Shown here piece after piece: positions 52,523 to 62,614 of a DNA stretch of 64,000 bases. Within the stretch, counting starts at the first letter, position 1. Each line of letters opens with the position of its first letter. The stretch is from contig JANFNE010000041.1 of NCBI GenBank assembly GCA_024867545.1, positions 371,996 to 435,995 on the forward strand. The letters run 5' to 3'. The DNA comes from Phytopythium helicoides. Taxonomy: Eukaryota > Oomycota > Peronosporomycetes > Pythiales > Pythiaceae. Below the pieces are notes generated by a model, which worked only from the letters and a program-made list of their open reading frames with translations, made no database searches and was not told where the DNA came from. The position numbers and the translations under genes were made by a program.

Positions 52523-52825
52523 GTGAGGTGAGGATCGAGGATCGAAAAGAGCAAGGCTTGACGCTAATTTTGCGCATTACAATCAATACACACTTGTATG
52601 ATAGCTTCATCCAGTGTCTGACCTGGGACGGCTCAAGGCGTTTCGTGCAATTCCTGTGACTGCACTCAACGGCTCACCCAGAATAGGAGAATCTGCCACA
52701 ACTTCTTATCGGATGCATCGGCGATGAGTGGACTTCTAATCACGAGATGAGATGCAAAGAACGAAAAACACTGCACAGTAAAGCTCTCGAGCCTTGATTG
52801 CCTCCTCAGTTCGCGTTTGGCAGCC
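52523..52825. other. Intergenic between transporters 2 and 3
   Basis: This is 303 bp with nothing beyond 3' and 5' flanks recognised. Confidence 0.35.
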
Positions 52826-54142
52826 ATGGGATTATCGTTGGCAGAGGGAAGCCGCTCGCACACGGCCTCAGTCGCGCCAAGCGCCCAGGTGACCAGCGTT
52901 GGTCACCCCGAGAAAGGCGAAAAACACGCCGCACCAGTATGCCCCGCACTCAACGACGATGACAGCGACAGCGTCGATAACAATGAAGACGACCGAAAGC
53001 CTCTTCTTCAATGCGAAGAAGCCTCTGGGGACCCTGGAAACAGCTCATCAAAACCTGACACGTCTGGTAGCCTGGCGATCGAGCAGAAGATGGCTGGCAC
53101 AGTCCAGCAGCAACGAAAATGTCCGCGGTATCTTGGCGTCGCATACATTTTGCTTTCGTCCCTAGCGTTCTCGGTCATGACGTGCTGCGTCAAGTACTCC
53201 ACTCGATACATCTCTTCGCCCGAAATCGTGGTATGGCGAGCCTCGATCTCTTGGGTCCTCAACTATGTAAGTGAGTGTACAACTTGTTTGGGAGGTTAAA
53301 CTTCTTGGCTTACGTCATTGACACCCACAGGCAATTGCGCGACAATGGAAAGTGGATCTGCGAGTAGACAGAAGGTATCGGCCAATGCTGCTGTTCCGGT
53401 GCTGCATTGGGTCGTTCTGCATCAGCCTGCACTTTTTCGCCATGTCCATGATGTCGGTGACGGACTCGATCGTGATTCTGTTCACAAGCCCTGTCATGAC
53501 CTTCATCCTCGGGGCGTATTTCCTGAAGGAACCCATTGAGCGCGTAGAGTTCGTCTGCGCTCTCTTCTCTTATGTTGGTGTCGTCTTCGTGGCCAAGCCG
53601 GAACTGATTTTCCCGAGCGCGGCTCTAAGCGACCACCACGTGCCTCTCATCGGGACACTCGCAGTACTCGCTGCTGCCTTTTTCCAGTCGTGCACTCAGA
53701 TCGCGATGCGCAAGCTCAAACCCGTCCACTTTGTCGCGATCACGCACTGGTTCGGGCTCTTTAACCTCGGTCTGGGACTCGTGACTATGCTGGCCTTCAA
53801 CATCGTACGTGGAACCTGCAAATGATATTTGCTGCTGTTGCAGACGACTCATTCGCTTGATGACAGGAATTCTCGGGTTGTACCGACTGGCAATTGATCC
53901 TCGCGCTGTTCTTGAGCGGACTGTCGTCCTGTTTCGGCATGCTCTGGCTCACGCTCGGGTTCCAGCTCGAGAAGGCTGGGATCGCATCCTCGCTGCGGTA
54001 CATCGACGTGGTCCTCGCATTCATTGTCGATTGTGCGATCTTGGGGGACTCCATCAACACCAATAGCCTCTTTGGCGGCGCTGTCATCCTCACGGGAGCT
54101 GCAGTCATCGCCGTCCGCAGATTCCGCAGCAAGGGGCCGTAG
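52826..54142 (+). CDS. EamA/DMT-family transporter 3
   Basis: There are three exons, 52826-53266, 53331-53804 and 53867-54142, giving 396 residues. A 100-residue cytosolic N-terminus contains DDRKPLLQ, an acidic dileucine motif also found in transporter 1. Membrane segments: YLGVAYILLSSLAFSVMTCC, SLHFFAMSMMSVTDSIVILF, GAYFLKEPIERVEFVCALFS, GIASSLRYIDVVLAFIVDCA. The intron present in the other two copies after the TFLL/TFLM block is missing here; MTFIL runs straight into GAYFLKEP. Its sequence is closer to transporter 1 than to its neighbour, transporter 2. Confidence 0.85.
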
Positions 54143-54868
54143 CTTGCTAATACAGATATTCCAAGAGGTTCTTGGATTCTTCGCCTCCCAGGTGCAAAAT
54201 GTCCGTTGGCTCACCTCGTTGGGCTCCATGTGGACCATTTCGACGTCCTGATGACACAACCACGGAAGCGTAGCATGGGAGGCAGAAAGTTCATATCACA
54301 TCGATCATCAGGATGATGTCGCCGTGGACGACACCTCGCTCGCTGGAAACATGGCCATGCACGCTCATGCTTTCAGCAGCGCTGACCAGCATCCGGCCAC
54401 TCGGCCGCTTGCTGAGCCTGTGACTCATGACTCGTCGCGTCGATGGCATGCAAGTAACGCGGACAGGCTCGCATCCTTCGTCGCAACTGCTGGCGCCGAT
54501 GGCCACGTCCAGCACCGCTTCGCCGCATCCGTTGCACATGGAGCTGCAGCTCGTCCGTCCGTCGACCGCGCTGCGAGCTCCGCCCGCATGGCGGGGCAGC
54601 CAGCCCAGCGTTACGCCGCCGCCGTGAATCGGCCAAGGGACCCCAGACAGGCGCTCATTGCTGGCGTGGGCCGCCCGAATGCGCGCGGAACGGCTCGCGA
54701 TCCGCGCCCCGTCGCCCCCATACGGGCGCCAAGCGCGCCGCGCACCAAAACGCTGCGCTTCATGGCGGCGTTACCTGGTCACTCGGACTCCGGACCGCAC
54801 GCTCGAAGAGCTCCGTCCGTCAGTCAGTCGAGGCGGCAGACCACTCGGCGATCTGCCTGCTAGCGAGC
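54143..54868. other. Intergenic, no confident gene
   Basis: This is 726 bp. A plus-strand frame crosses 54324-54863 without a good ATG, and a minus-strand frame of 82 residues starts at 54539 (MCNGCGEAVLDVAIGASSCD). Neither looks convincing; the high GC content alone can explain long open frames here. The 3' end holds the promoter of the next gene. Confidence 0.4.
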
Positions 54869-55708
54869 ATGGCACTCGTGCTGGACGAAGCGGCGGTGGT
54901 GACGGCCGTGCTGCTGGCGCTCGTGCTGGCGGCTGCGCTGCTCTCGTACTTCGTCGTCGCGCCAGAGTGCGAGAAGCGGCTCGTCCGACAGCTGCAGTGC
55001 GAGCGTCGGCTGCGGAGGCGCGTGGTGCGCTCGCTGGTCGACTGGGACATCGAAGCCGGCTCCAGCAACGATGACAGCCCCTTCTTCAAGATGGACGCGG
55101 TGGAGACCAGGGCCACGACCCCGATGATTGCCGGTAGCCAAGGCGCTGCTCGGGCCCCGCCGCTCTACCACGCGCAGTCGGCGGTGGCGCTGACGCGGTC
55201 GAGCCGAGGAGCGAGCCGGAGGAGCGACGCCAGACTCACCCGCCGCCGCAAGAGCGAGAGCGACGCACTCAAGGAAGCCAACCGCGCGAGGGCCGAGATG
55301 CTGCGGCGCCGAGTGGCGCTGCGCAAGCTCGAGCTCGAGATTGAGCGCTCCAAAGTCGCCAACGAGGATCTATCGACGAGCGGTCTTGAGGAGGTCCCAG
55401 AGCGACTGACGTGGCTGATGAACCATCCTCCAGAGTGCGAGCGCGAGCTTGCGGCTCTCGCAGCCCTCAAGCCGGGGACTGAGCTGTCTGCCGACGTCGT
55501 CGAGGCCGTTCGCACCATGCACGACGTGCTGGCGCTGCACCTGTCGGCGGCATTCCGCGACGTCAACAAGGTGACAATTTTCTGCAACGCATTGCTCCGT
55601 CACGACGGACTCAACCGCCTGCGAGCGCTTGAGACCGAGGCTGGTGACGATGTCCGCGCGCTGGCCAACGCCATCATCGAGATGGCAGTACCAGCCATTT
55701 GGACTTGA
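54869..55708 (+). CDS. Orphan protein with N-terminal membrane anchor and helical C-terminus
   Basis: This is a single-exon gene of 279 residues starting MALVLDEAAVVTAVLLALVL. Residues 8-30 form one hydrophobic helix, followed by a basic helix (CEKRLVRQLQCERRLRRRVV), a Ser/Arg-rich linker, a charged coiled-coil-like stretch (KEANRARAEMLRRRVALRKL) and a helical C-terminal domain ending ALANAIIEMAVPAIWT. The last 120 residues (PECERELAALAALKPGTELS ... LRALETEAGDDVRALANAII) resemble armadillo-type helices, but one repeat is too little to be sure. I do not recognise the family. Confidence 0.6.
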   Translation: MALVLDEAAVVTAVLLALVLAAALLSYFVVAPECEKRLVRQLQCERRLRRRVVRSLVDWDIEAGSSNDDSPFFKMDAVETRATTPMIAGSQGAARAPPLYHAQSAVALTRSSRGASRRSDARLTRRRKSESDALKEANRARAEMLRRRVALRKLELEIERSKVANEDLSTSGLEEVPERLTWLMNHPPECERELAALAALKPGTELSADVVEAVRTMHDVLALHLSAAFRDVNKVTIFCNALLRHDGLNRLRALETEAGDDVRALANAIIEMAVPAIWT

Positions 55709-56070
55709 TCTCGCACCACGGCGTGTTGCGTGAGGTCGTGGTGATGATGTACTCTTCGTATCTATGAGGGGGCGACTGCCCTAGCTGAATGTGCTTTCAA
55801 AGATGGCGCCTGGGTCATCCGTCTATAAGTCTGAAAATGCAAATGGCAAGTTCATATCTTCATACCTTTGGTTGAGTTCGAAAACCTTTCATCAAGAGCA
55901 CCGACGCAGGTGAAGCAAGAACAGTCAATGAGGTGAACCTGGAAAGCCTTGTTACTGCACTTCAACTTGATCAAGTTGAAGCTGTTTATATCTGCCCTTG
56001 AATCGTTTGGGCACCAGCCATCGCAAAAAGTGTGTTCGCACACGAGGCTCTTTTTGTGTGCCCGATCGCC
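55709..56070. other. Intergenic with a long perfect palindrome
   Basis: This is 362 bp between convergent genes. The palindrome at 55960-55981 (left arm CTTCAACTTGA) lies inside. No gene is seen. Confidence 0.5.
55960..55981. repeat. Perfect 22-bp palindrome
   Basis: The left arm CTTCAACTTGA is followed immediately by its exact reverse complement TCAAGTTGAAG. Related words occur at 31623-31639 and near 51573. Confidence 0.85.
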
Positions 56071-56980
56071 TTAAATAATCTGGCGACCGAAGATGAACCG
56101 CAAAATGCGCAGGTACGTCGGCTTGAAGTGCTCGGGAGGACTCGACATGATAAGCGCGAGCGAGAGGCAGAACAACGCGACCTCACTGTGCTTGACGTAG
56201 CGCACAAGCCCGCGGCGCTTGAGCATCTGCCACACAATGTCCATGGCGCGCGGCGCGCAGTAGAGCATAAGCTCAAATCGCCGTTTCGGGTGCTCGAAGA
56301 AGAGGCTTCCGCCAGTTGCAAGCTGGCGCAAAATTTTTGTCAATACAAGAACTCCTCCAGGCAAATGGCGACTCGAAGGAACCGTACCCCTGCAAAGACA
56401 GACGTCACGGCAAAGTCGCGGTGGAACATGTTGCGGAATGTGCACACGACAAGCTTGACGACCGTCTGAATCATGCCAGAAAAAAAAGTTAGAACGGAAT
56501 ACCAACCAATTCACAAGAAACGTCAGGAAAAAAAAGCCAGTATACCTGGTACGACGTAAGGAAGGCTGACGAGCACAGCGCGGCGAACGAGATTTTGGCC
56601 GTCACGGCCACAGGAGCCGCCTTGATCTGCCCAAAGCGGAAGAACAGCGCCGGGAGAGCGTGGACGGGAAGGTAGATTTGCAGCGCGCGTCCTAACCCAT
56701 TGGTCCACTCCTTAATTCCGTGCGTCACACACGACTCCCTGACAGCAAGAGACTTGTGAGCATTTTGCGACGCCATTTCCAGGGCATCATACAAACATAC
56801 ATGTGGTAGTGCGGTTGGCACGGGCGGAAAGGGAGAGGTTGGCCACTTGCGTCTAACTGGCCACGCATGCGCTGACGGACCGTGTGCTCGAGCCCGTGGT
56901 GGGTCACCGCTCCCATTTGCAAGATCCACTGGTAGTACGACTGGAATCGCCACACGATACAGGGTCAGAAACGGGCTTCA

Positions 56981-57029
<49 letters not shown>

Positions 57030-57790
57030 GCACTCACCTTTGGCAGCAGCGACGGATCGACGATGAACGCGTACATGATGGCGACGTTGCTGAACGCGAA
57101 CAGGTACTCGCTCGAGTGGGGCCATTCAGGCACAACACCTGCGGCCACAAGGTGGCGCGCCACCACGTCGAGCATGCGCACAAATATGTACAACGAGATG
57201 GTGTCGCGGCGCGAGGGCGAGTCGACGAGCAGCGCGAGTCCCGCGACGCCCCCGGCCAGCGCCAGGTTCTTGCTGTCCCGCGTGCCTCCCCTCGCGACGC
57301 GGGCCGCGAGCTCCTGTGAGCCGGAAGGCGCCCACAAGCGAGCCGAAAGAACGCGCCGAAGCGGATCGTGTCGGCGCGAAGCAGCAGCCGCGCCGCGTCC
57401 GCGTAGCCATACTCGAGCGAGCTCCACTTGCGCGACGCCAGCAGCACCGCCGTGAACGCCTTGGCGCCGTACGCGTACACGAACGCGCGCACGGCCGCAC
57501 GCAGCGCCGACAGCAGGTCTCTTCTCACAGGCGCGGTAGTCGAGCGCGAGCTGGCGCAGGTCGTCGCCCCTGGCGCGCGCGAACCGCCGCGCATCCGCGT
57601 CCGACTCGGCGCCTGTCTCGCGCTTCTTGGCGCCGTTCTCGGGCTGCAGGAGGCCGGAGACGGCGCGCTGGGCCTCGTTGTGACGCTCGAGCGCCGCCGC
57701 AGTCAGCTGCGAGGCGTCGGCGTCGGCGCCCGCGCCGCTGCTCGCGCGCCGGTCGCGCGACGTGAAGAACGCCGAGTAGATGCGCTCCAT
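56071..57790 (-). CDS. TMEM135-like peroxisomal membrane protein (frames interrupted)
   Basis: The start is MERIYSAFFTSRDRRASSGA at 57790. Blocks in order: RDLLSALRAAVRAFVYAYGA, KNLALAGGVAGLALLVDSPS, RRDTISLYIFVRMLDVVARH and SEYLFAFSNVAIMYAFIVDP, ending at a donor at 57037 (GTGAGT). Then an exon from 56940 (SYYQWILQMGAVTHHGLEHT), KSLAVRESCVTHGIKEWTNG, YLPVHALPALFF, TVVKLVVCTFRNMFHRDFAV and a last part ending LRILRFIFGRQII. The repeated pattern of a Gly-rich helix, a Ser-P-R-R segment, LY-x-x-VR and a late IMYAF helix fits the TMEM135 family, linked to peroxisomal and mitochondrial dynamics. Frame changes occur near 57520, 57330 and 56388. The intron 57037-56941 contains the long A/T run. Confidence 0.65.
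56982..57028. repeat. 47-nt poly(A) tract (poly(T) on the gene strand)
   Basis: Forty-seven consecutive A on the plus strand, within an intron of the TMEM135-like gene. The run starts 9 bp after the donor GTGAGTGCG on the minus strand. Confidence 0.95.
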
Positions 57791-57918
57791 CCGACGCCGA
57801 GGGAGAAGCAAGATGACGCAAAAAAACCTCCAAGGTTGAAGATTTGAGTGAACCTCGGATACGGCATAGCTGATCCAAAACGAAAAATGCGATATGCGAT
57901 TCGACTGCAAAAGCGTAT

Positions 57919-57924
57919 TTTATT
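57919..57924 (-). terminator. Polyadenylation signal AATAAA after carboxypeptidase 2
   Basis: TTTATT on the plus strand, about 63 bp beyond the stop at 57987. Confidence 0.5.
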
Positions 57925-57986
57925 GACAAAATCCGTGGGTGAAACTGCATTTTCGTGCAGGTATACCCGTAGGTCGACGGACGCGC

Positions 57987-59696
57987 TCACACGTTGAGCA
58001 CGAAGCGGTCGAGCATGACCTGCGACTCGACAGGCTTCCACATGGGTACGAGGTGGCCCGCGCCCTTGACCGTCAGGAACGTGAGGCCCTCGAACTCCTG
58101 GAAGAACCCGCCGGTCTGCTCCGACCCGTCCTCGGCTCCGAACTTCCATGGACCTCGCTCGCCAACAGCCTTGAGGCCCATCGACTCGACGGCCCACTGG
58201 CCGCCGATAAAGTCGCACACAATGTCCACGTCTCCGTGGTAGATGACGCCCGGCACATCGTTCTCGAGCAGGAACCGCCAGAGCGGAGTCACTTGCTGCT
58301 GGATCGTGGCCGAGTAGTCCAGCAGGCGGGACGAATCGATCTTGGACGGATCGATTCCTAGAAAGTCGGCGAGCATCTTGGTGGACGTGGTGGTCAATGC
58401 GTCGGCATCCCACCGCTCGATCTCAAGGTTCGTGTGCATGGCCACCCGCACGTCGGGCTGGTTGAAGTATGCAGTCTGGCTCGACGAGTCCAAGCACATG
58501 GCCATCGGGTTGCCGAGCGGATGCGGGAACTTACTCGGCGCCGCCATCAGCTCCTTCAGTAGCGCATGCAACTCGTCCGTGGTCTTCCCGGCGCAGTTTC
58601 CGTACACATTGTACATATTGATATGGCTGAGCATCATGGTCGTGTAGACTGACACGAGCGCTTGACCGCATGCCGAGTGCAAATCAATGCCGAACGCCAT
58701 GGGAGACTTCTCATACTCGTGGAACTGCGGACAACTCTCGCGAATGTTGCGGTAGTGCTCAGTGCTGATGAGTCCGTGAGTGTACGCGAAGATCACACTG
58801 GAGAGACCCATGAACTCGTTCACGCCGTTGCCGACCACGAACTTCTTGAGGTTAATGCGCTTCGATTCGTCATCTCCAGCTGCTGCGTTGCCCTCCACAA
58901 TCGCCCGCGCCGTCGTCGGGACATACACGCCGCCGTAGCTCTCGCCAGAAATGATAAAGTCGTTCTTGCGCAGCCACGGGAACTTGTCGAAGAACCCCTG
59001 CAGCGCCTCGTACAGGTCGGCCGCCTGCGACAGATCGTCCGACACGTATGTGCCGCTGGTGTTGTAGCTGAAACCGACGCCCACGGGCGACTCGATGCAC
59101 AGGAAGTTGGCGTGCTGGTTCCACGCGTGCGGGTTGACGCGCAGCGTCTTGCCGTCGGCGTTCGTCAGCAGCGGGCCGTTCTCCGAGAAGCAGCCGGATA
59201 GCGAGCTGGAGCCGGGTCCGCCGTTGAGCCAGAGCAGCACGGGGTCCTTCTTCGGCTCGCGGCTCTCGTTCTGCGACTCGGCGAAGAAGTAGAAGACGTT
59301 GCCGCCGTTTGCCAGCGAGAGATAGCCCGAGAACAGCCGCGACGTGTACTCGCTGGGCTTTCCCGGCAGCTCCAGGATCTCGTCCGCCGCTCCAGCAAAG
59401 TCCGCTCGCTTGGAAGCTGCGCTCACCGTCGGCTCGTTACTGACGCGCGTGGACAGCAGGAACTGCCCCACGAGCACGAGCGCCGCGAGTCCGAGCCCCC
59501 ACTTGCCGTATCTGCTCCGCACCCTCAGACGTCAGCTTCCCACGCGCATATCTCGGCCCCCAGAGCGAATTGGAACCCACCGCTTGGCCACTGGCGAGAG
59601 CCTCGAGCGACGCGAGGCCGGCGCCGTCTGCCGCACCGGCAGGTCGCGCGTGAGCGGCGTGCGCTCGTCCTTGCCCCAGAACATGACACCTGGCAT
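57987..59696 (-). CDS. Serine carboxypeptidase 2 (S10), membrane-anchored, catalytic triad complete
   Basis: There are two exons, 59696-59581 and 59523-57987 (GTGGGT ... GAG, in frame), giving 550 residues. A cytosolic tail (MPGVMFWGKDERTPLTRDLP) matches the one in copy 1 (SIPLTRD). A signal-anchor helix (WGLGLAALVLVGQFLLS) precedes the S10 domain. Triad motifs are complete: SGESYGG for the nucleophile, YHGDVDIVCDFIGG for the Asp and VKGAGHLVPMWKP for the His. The family removes C-terminal residues at acidic pH and is typically vacuolar or lysosomal; a type II anchor would place the enzyme in the endomembrane lumen. Another ATG 12 bp later (59684) is also possible. Confidence 0.9.
58814..59390 (-). 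repeat. Inverted near-identical segment shared with carboxypeptidase 1
   Basis: This segment pairs with 47205-47776 in inverted orientation. By eye about 20 substitutions and no gaps separate the two over roughly 570 bp. Similarity drops sharply at both ends: before DEILELPGKPS and after the codons for GVNEF. Confidence 0.8.
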
Positions 59697-60071
59697 CGCT
59701 GGGATGGGATTGCTGCTCGACTGATTTGAAACTGACTGGGTGCGATCCTGCGGTTTGGCAATCGGCGGAATGATGGTCCGACGGGCGTGTGTGGCGTCAA
59801 CAACAGGGTCTGCAGTTGAAGCTGCGTGATTGGCAACGGATTGGCAATGGGGTTGTGGCACAAATACTCGCGTCATTCACTGTTGAAAGCCTCGCAGGAC
59901 TCTCATACTTGCACTCGATCACTCTAACTAACGAGAGTATGAAAGGGAAAAACTAAAGTCAGCGCTAATAAATCCAAGAGCCTACACACCTGCGCCACCC
60001 GCACCCGCACCTCCACACCACCACCTTCGCCATCGCTCCACCCCGTTCCACCATACCAAACTCGCTCGTCA
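59697..60071. other. Intergenic, promoter side of carboxypeptidase 2
   Basis: This is 375 bp between two minus-strand genes. An open frame continues upstream of the carboxypeptidase ATG but has no family similarity. No other motif stands out. Confidence 0.4.
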
Positions 60072-61910
60072 TTAGTTCTCCGCCTCCTCACTCGTCCTCC
60101 TCACTCGAGGCCGCCTTCGGCTAGGCTGCAGCTTTTGACTCGCGCTCACTGTCGTGCCCTCCTGCTCGTGGAAGTGCCGCTTGCACAACCCGCTCTTCTG
60201 TGTCTGCCGATGGCAACCCTCGGCGCGGCAGAAATATTTCTTGGGAGCTTCCAGGCCCGCAGCTGCCAACGCCGCTGCTGCCGCTGCTGCCGCCGCCGCT
60301 GCTTCCGCTTCTGCCTTTGCTTGAGCACGCGCAGCAGCTTCATTGCGACGCTGCTGCATGACGCTCGATTCCAATGTGAGTAGGTCGATGGGTAGACTGC
60401 CAGACTGGAATGCGTCCAAATGGGCTTGACAAAGGCCTCCGACGACCGGGAGATCGCCACAGTCGCGGACACGGCATTCGCTTGACACAAGCTCCGAGCT
60501 AGATACACCACTGAATGGGCTGCTGCTGCTAGTAAAGGCCAAGCGGCTTGTTACACTTGAAATATCTCCAGTCGAAGCGCTGAGCCACGACGATGGATAC
60601 GCAGCGCGGCCGACGACGAACTCGCCTCCACCATCTTCTTCTTCTTCTCCTCCCATACCTGCCTCCACGCCATCTTCTTTCTCGTCTTCTCCTTCGTCTC
60701 CTTCGTCATATCTTTTCTCTTCGTACTGCTCACTGTTGTCCATGTTGATGTCGTCGACTTCTTGTCGGCGTCTAGTTCCGCCTGCCAGAGCATCACGAGA
60801 CGCGTTACTATCCATGAGCGATAGGTCACCAGAAGACGCCGTCACATGGTGCGCACCAACCAGCCAAGCAGGCCAAAGAGCGGCACTCACCTCGACATGG
60901 ATTGCTGCTGCTTGGTGTGCACCGCGCAGAGGCCACCGGCGAAGGCAGACGCATTTCCGCAGCCCGGTGCTAGGCACCTCGTGCGCTCCACCTCACGCAA
61001 CGCATTGCCAACTGTGCCCGTGTTCTCAAAGTCGTCGGCCAGCGGCTCGCTGCCAGTAGCGGACGAGTCGCTAGCACGCGCAGGTGCGCCAGCCGCTCGG
61101 CGCTTGCGGCCGGGCTCGCGAGCCACATTGTTCTTCTCGTAGTAGTGCATGGTACACAGGCGATCTCGCTGCGAGTTCTTGGTGCAATTCGGATGCGAGC
61201 ATCGGCGAATATCCTTCTGCAGACGCTCGAGGATCTCTTCGTACGTCTCGGTGGCGCCCGCACGCGCCGCAAGGTCCTCCGCCTGCTTGGCGATGGCATT
61301 GCCGTGCGTGCGGCACAGGTGATTGCGCTGCGAGTGCTTGGTACACGCCGGGTATGCGCACATGGTGTAGGCGTTGTTGACGCGTCGCCGACTGATGTGC
61401 TTTGGAAGTCGCCCCGTCGCCATGAGCAGCTTCTCGTGGCCGCGGCAGTACCCTCGCCCTTGATCATTTTTGAAGCAGCCGTAGGTGCGGCACACGGGCA
61501 CATTCTGTGCTCTTGCGGCCAGGATGCGGTGCAGTGACTCCTTGCCCTCAACCGCGTGCTTCTCGCACATGGTAGCGCGGTCGAGGGCCTTGTCTCGGCA
61601 GCCGGGGAACCCGCAGGGAGCCACGATCACGTGCCGGTTGCAGAACTTGCCGTAGACCTGCTCGACACGCGCGCGGTTGGCGCAGCCGCCCGCATACTGG
61701 CACTTCTCGTTCTTGACGTCGAGCTTGTGCTGCGTGAGGTCGGGCGGCTCCTCCACGATCGCCGAGTTTGCTGTAGCCACCGCCTTCTTCATGCTCGCGG
61801 ACACCGCTGGCTCTGCCACCGCCCCTGGCGCAGCTCCTGCCGCGGCCTTGCGCTTCCTCGCGCGCTTGGCCGGCGCAGGCTGCGCTGCCGCGGCGGGCGC
61901 CTGTTGTTGT

Positions 61911-61948
<38 letters not shown>

Positions 61949-62614
61949 CACTTGTTGAATCTGCGGCGGTGGCTGCTGCTGCTGCACTTGTTGCTGCTGT
62001 TGCTGTTGTATCTGGGGGATCTGTGGGATCTGCGGAATCTGCGGGATCTGCTGCACCTGCTGCTGCTGGACCTGCTGCATCTGCTGCTGGTGTTGATGTT
62101 GTGGATGTTGTTGGTGCTGCTGGTGCTGTTGATGCTGCTGGTGCTGCTGGTGCTGTTGATGCTGCTGGTGCTGCTGCTGAAGCTGCGGCACCTGCACCTG
62201 CGGCGGCGCGAACGAGTTGAACATGTCGCCTCCAACTCCTGGGTCCGCTCCTCCGGCGCCGACCTGCGCGCCGCTCTGGTCGAGGATCTCGCCGAGCTCG
62301 AGGTCGAGCCCCGCACCGGGCGAGGCCTTGCCGTAGCCGCCAGGCACCTGCTGCTGCTGCTCCATACTCCAGTAGCGCATGGGCTGCGGCGGCTGCGGCT
62401 GCGCGTAGCGAGAGACCGACTGCTCCATGTTGCTCATGCTCAACCCCATGCCGTACGTGAGCCCCATGGGCTGCGTCGTCATGTACGCCGGCGGCGCCTG
62501 CTGCTGCTGCTGGTACGCGTAGGGAGGCGGCGCCTGCTGCGGCGCGTACGCGCGTCGGTCGCGCGGCATGCCGCCGCCCATGGGCAGCCCGCCGGGGTTC
62601 GGCCGCCGCTGCAT
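60072..62614 (-). CDS. Cys/His-repeat zinc-finger protein (oomycete WRKY19-like type) with Gln-rich domain
   Basis: There are two exons, 62614-60891 and 60807-60072 (GTGAGT ... TAG, in frame), giving 819 residues from MQRRPNPGGLPMGGGM. The N-terminal 240 residues are Gln/Pro/Met-rich; a Gln-Gln-His array and long poly-Gln follow. A basic patch (KRARKRKAAAG) precedes six C-x3-4-C-x9-12-C-x2-H modules, for example CAYPACTKHSQRNHLCRTHG and CSHPNCTKNSQRDRLCTMHY. After the intron and an acidic linker come two more modules (CRVRDCGDLPVVGGLCQAHL; CRAEGCHRQTQKSGLCKRHF). Such modules are abundant in oomycetes and often labelled WRKY19-like, although no WRKY domain is present. A nuclear regulatory role is inferred. 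Confidence 0.78.
61899..62187 (-). repeat. CAG/CAA-type trinucleotide repeats coding Gln and Gln-Gln-His arrays
   Basis: On the gene strand this codes (QQH)n around 62100-62187, mixed QQ/QIPQIP units near 62010-62080, and pure poly-Gln near 61905-61950. CAG and CAA codons are mixed. Confidence 0.85.

Noticed and set aside
54324..54863. Plus-strand protein of about 179 residues
   Set aside because: No good ATG, low-complexity Ala/Arg/Ser content and no domain. The frame is probably open because of GC content.
56982..57028. Poly(A) tail of a retroposed copy or processed pseudogene
   Set aside because: The run lies within an intron between two conserved exons of the TMEM135-like gene, with no retroposed sequence or target-site duplication beside it.
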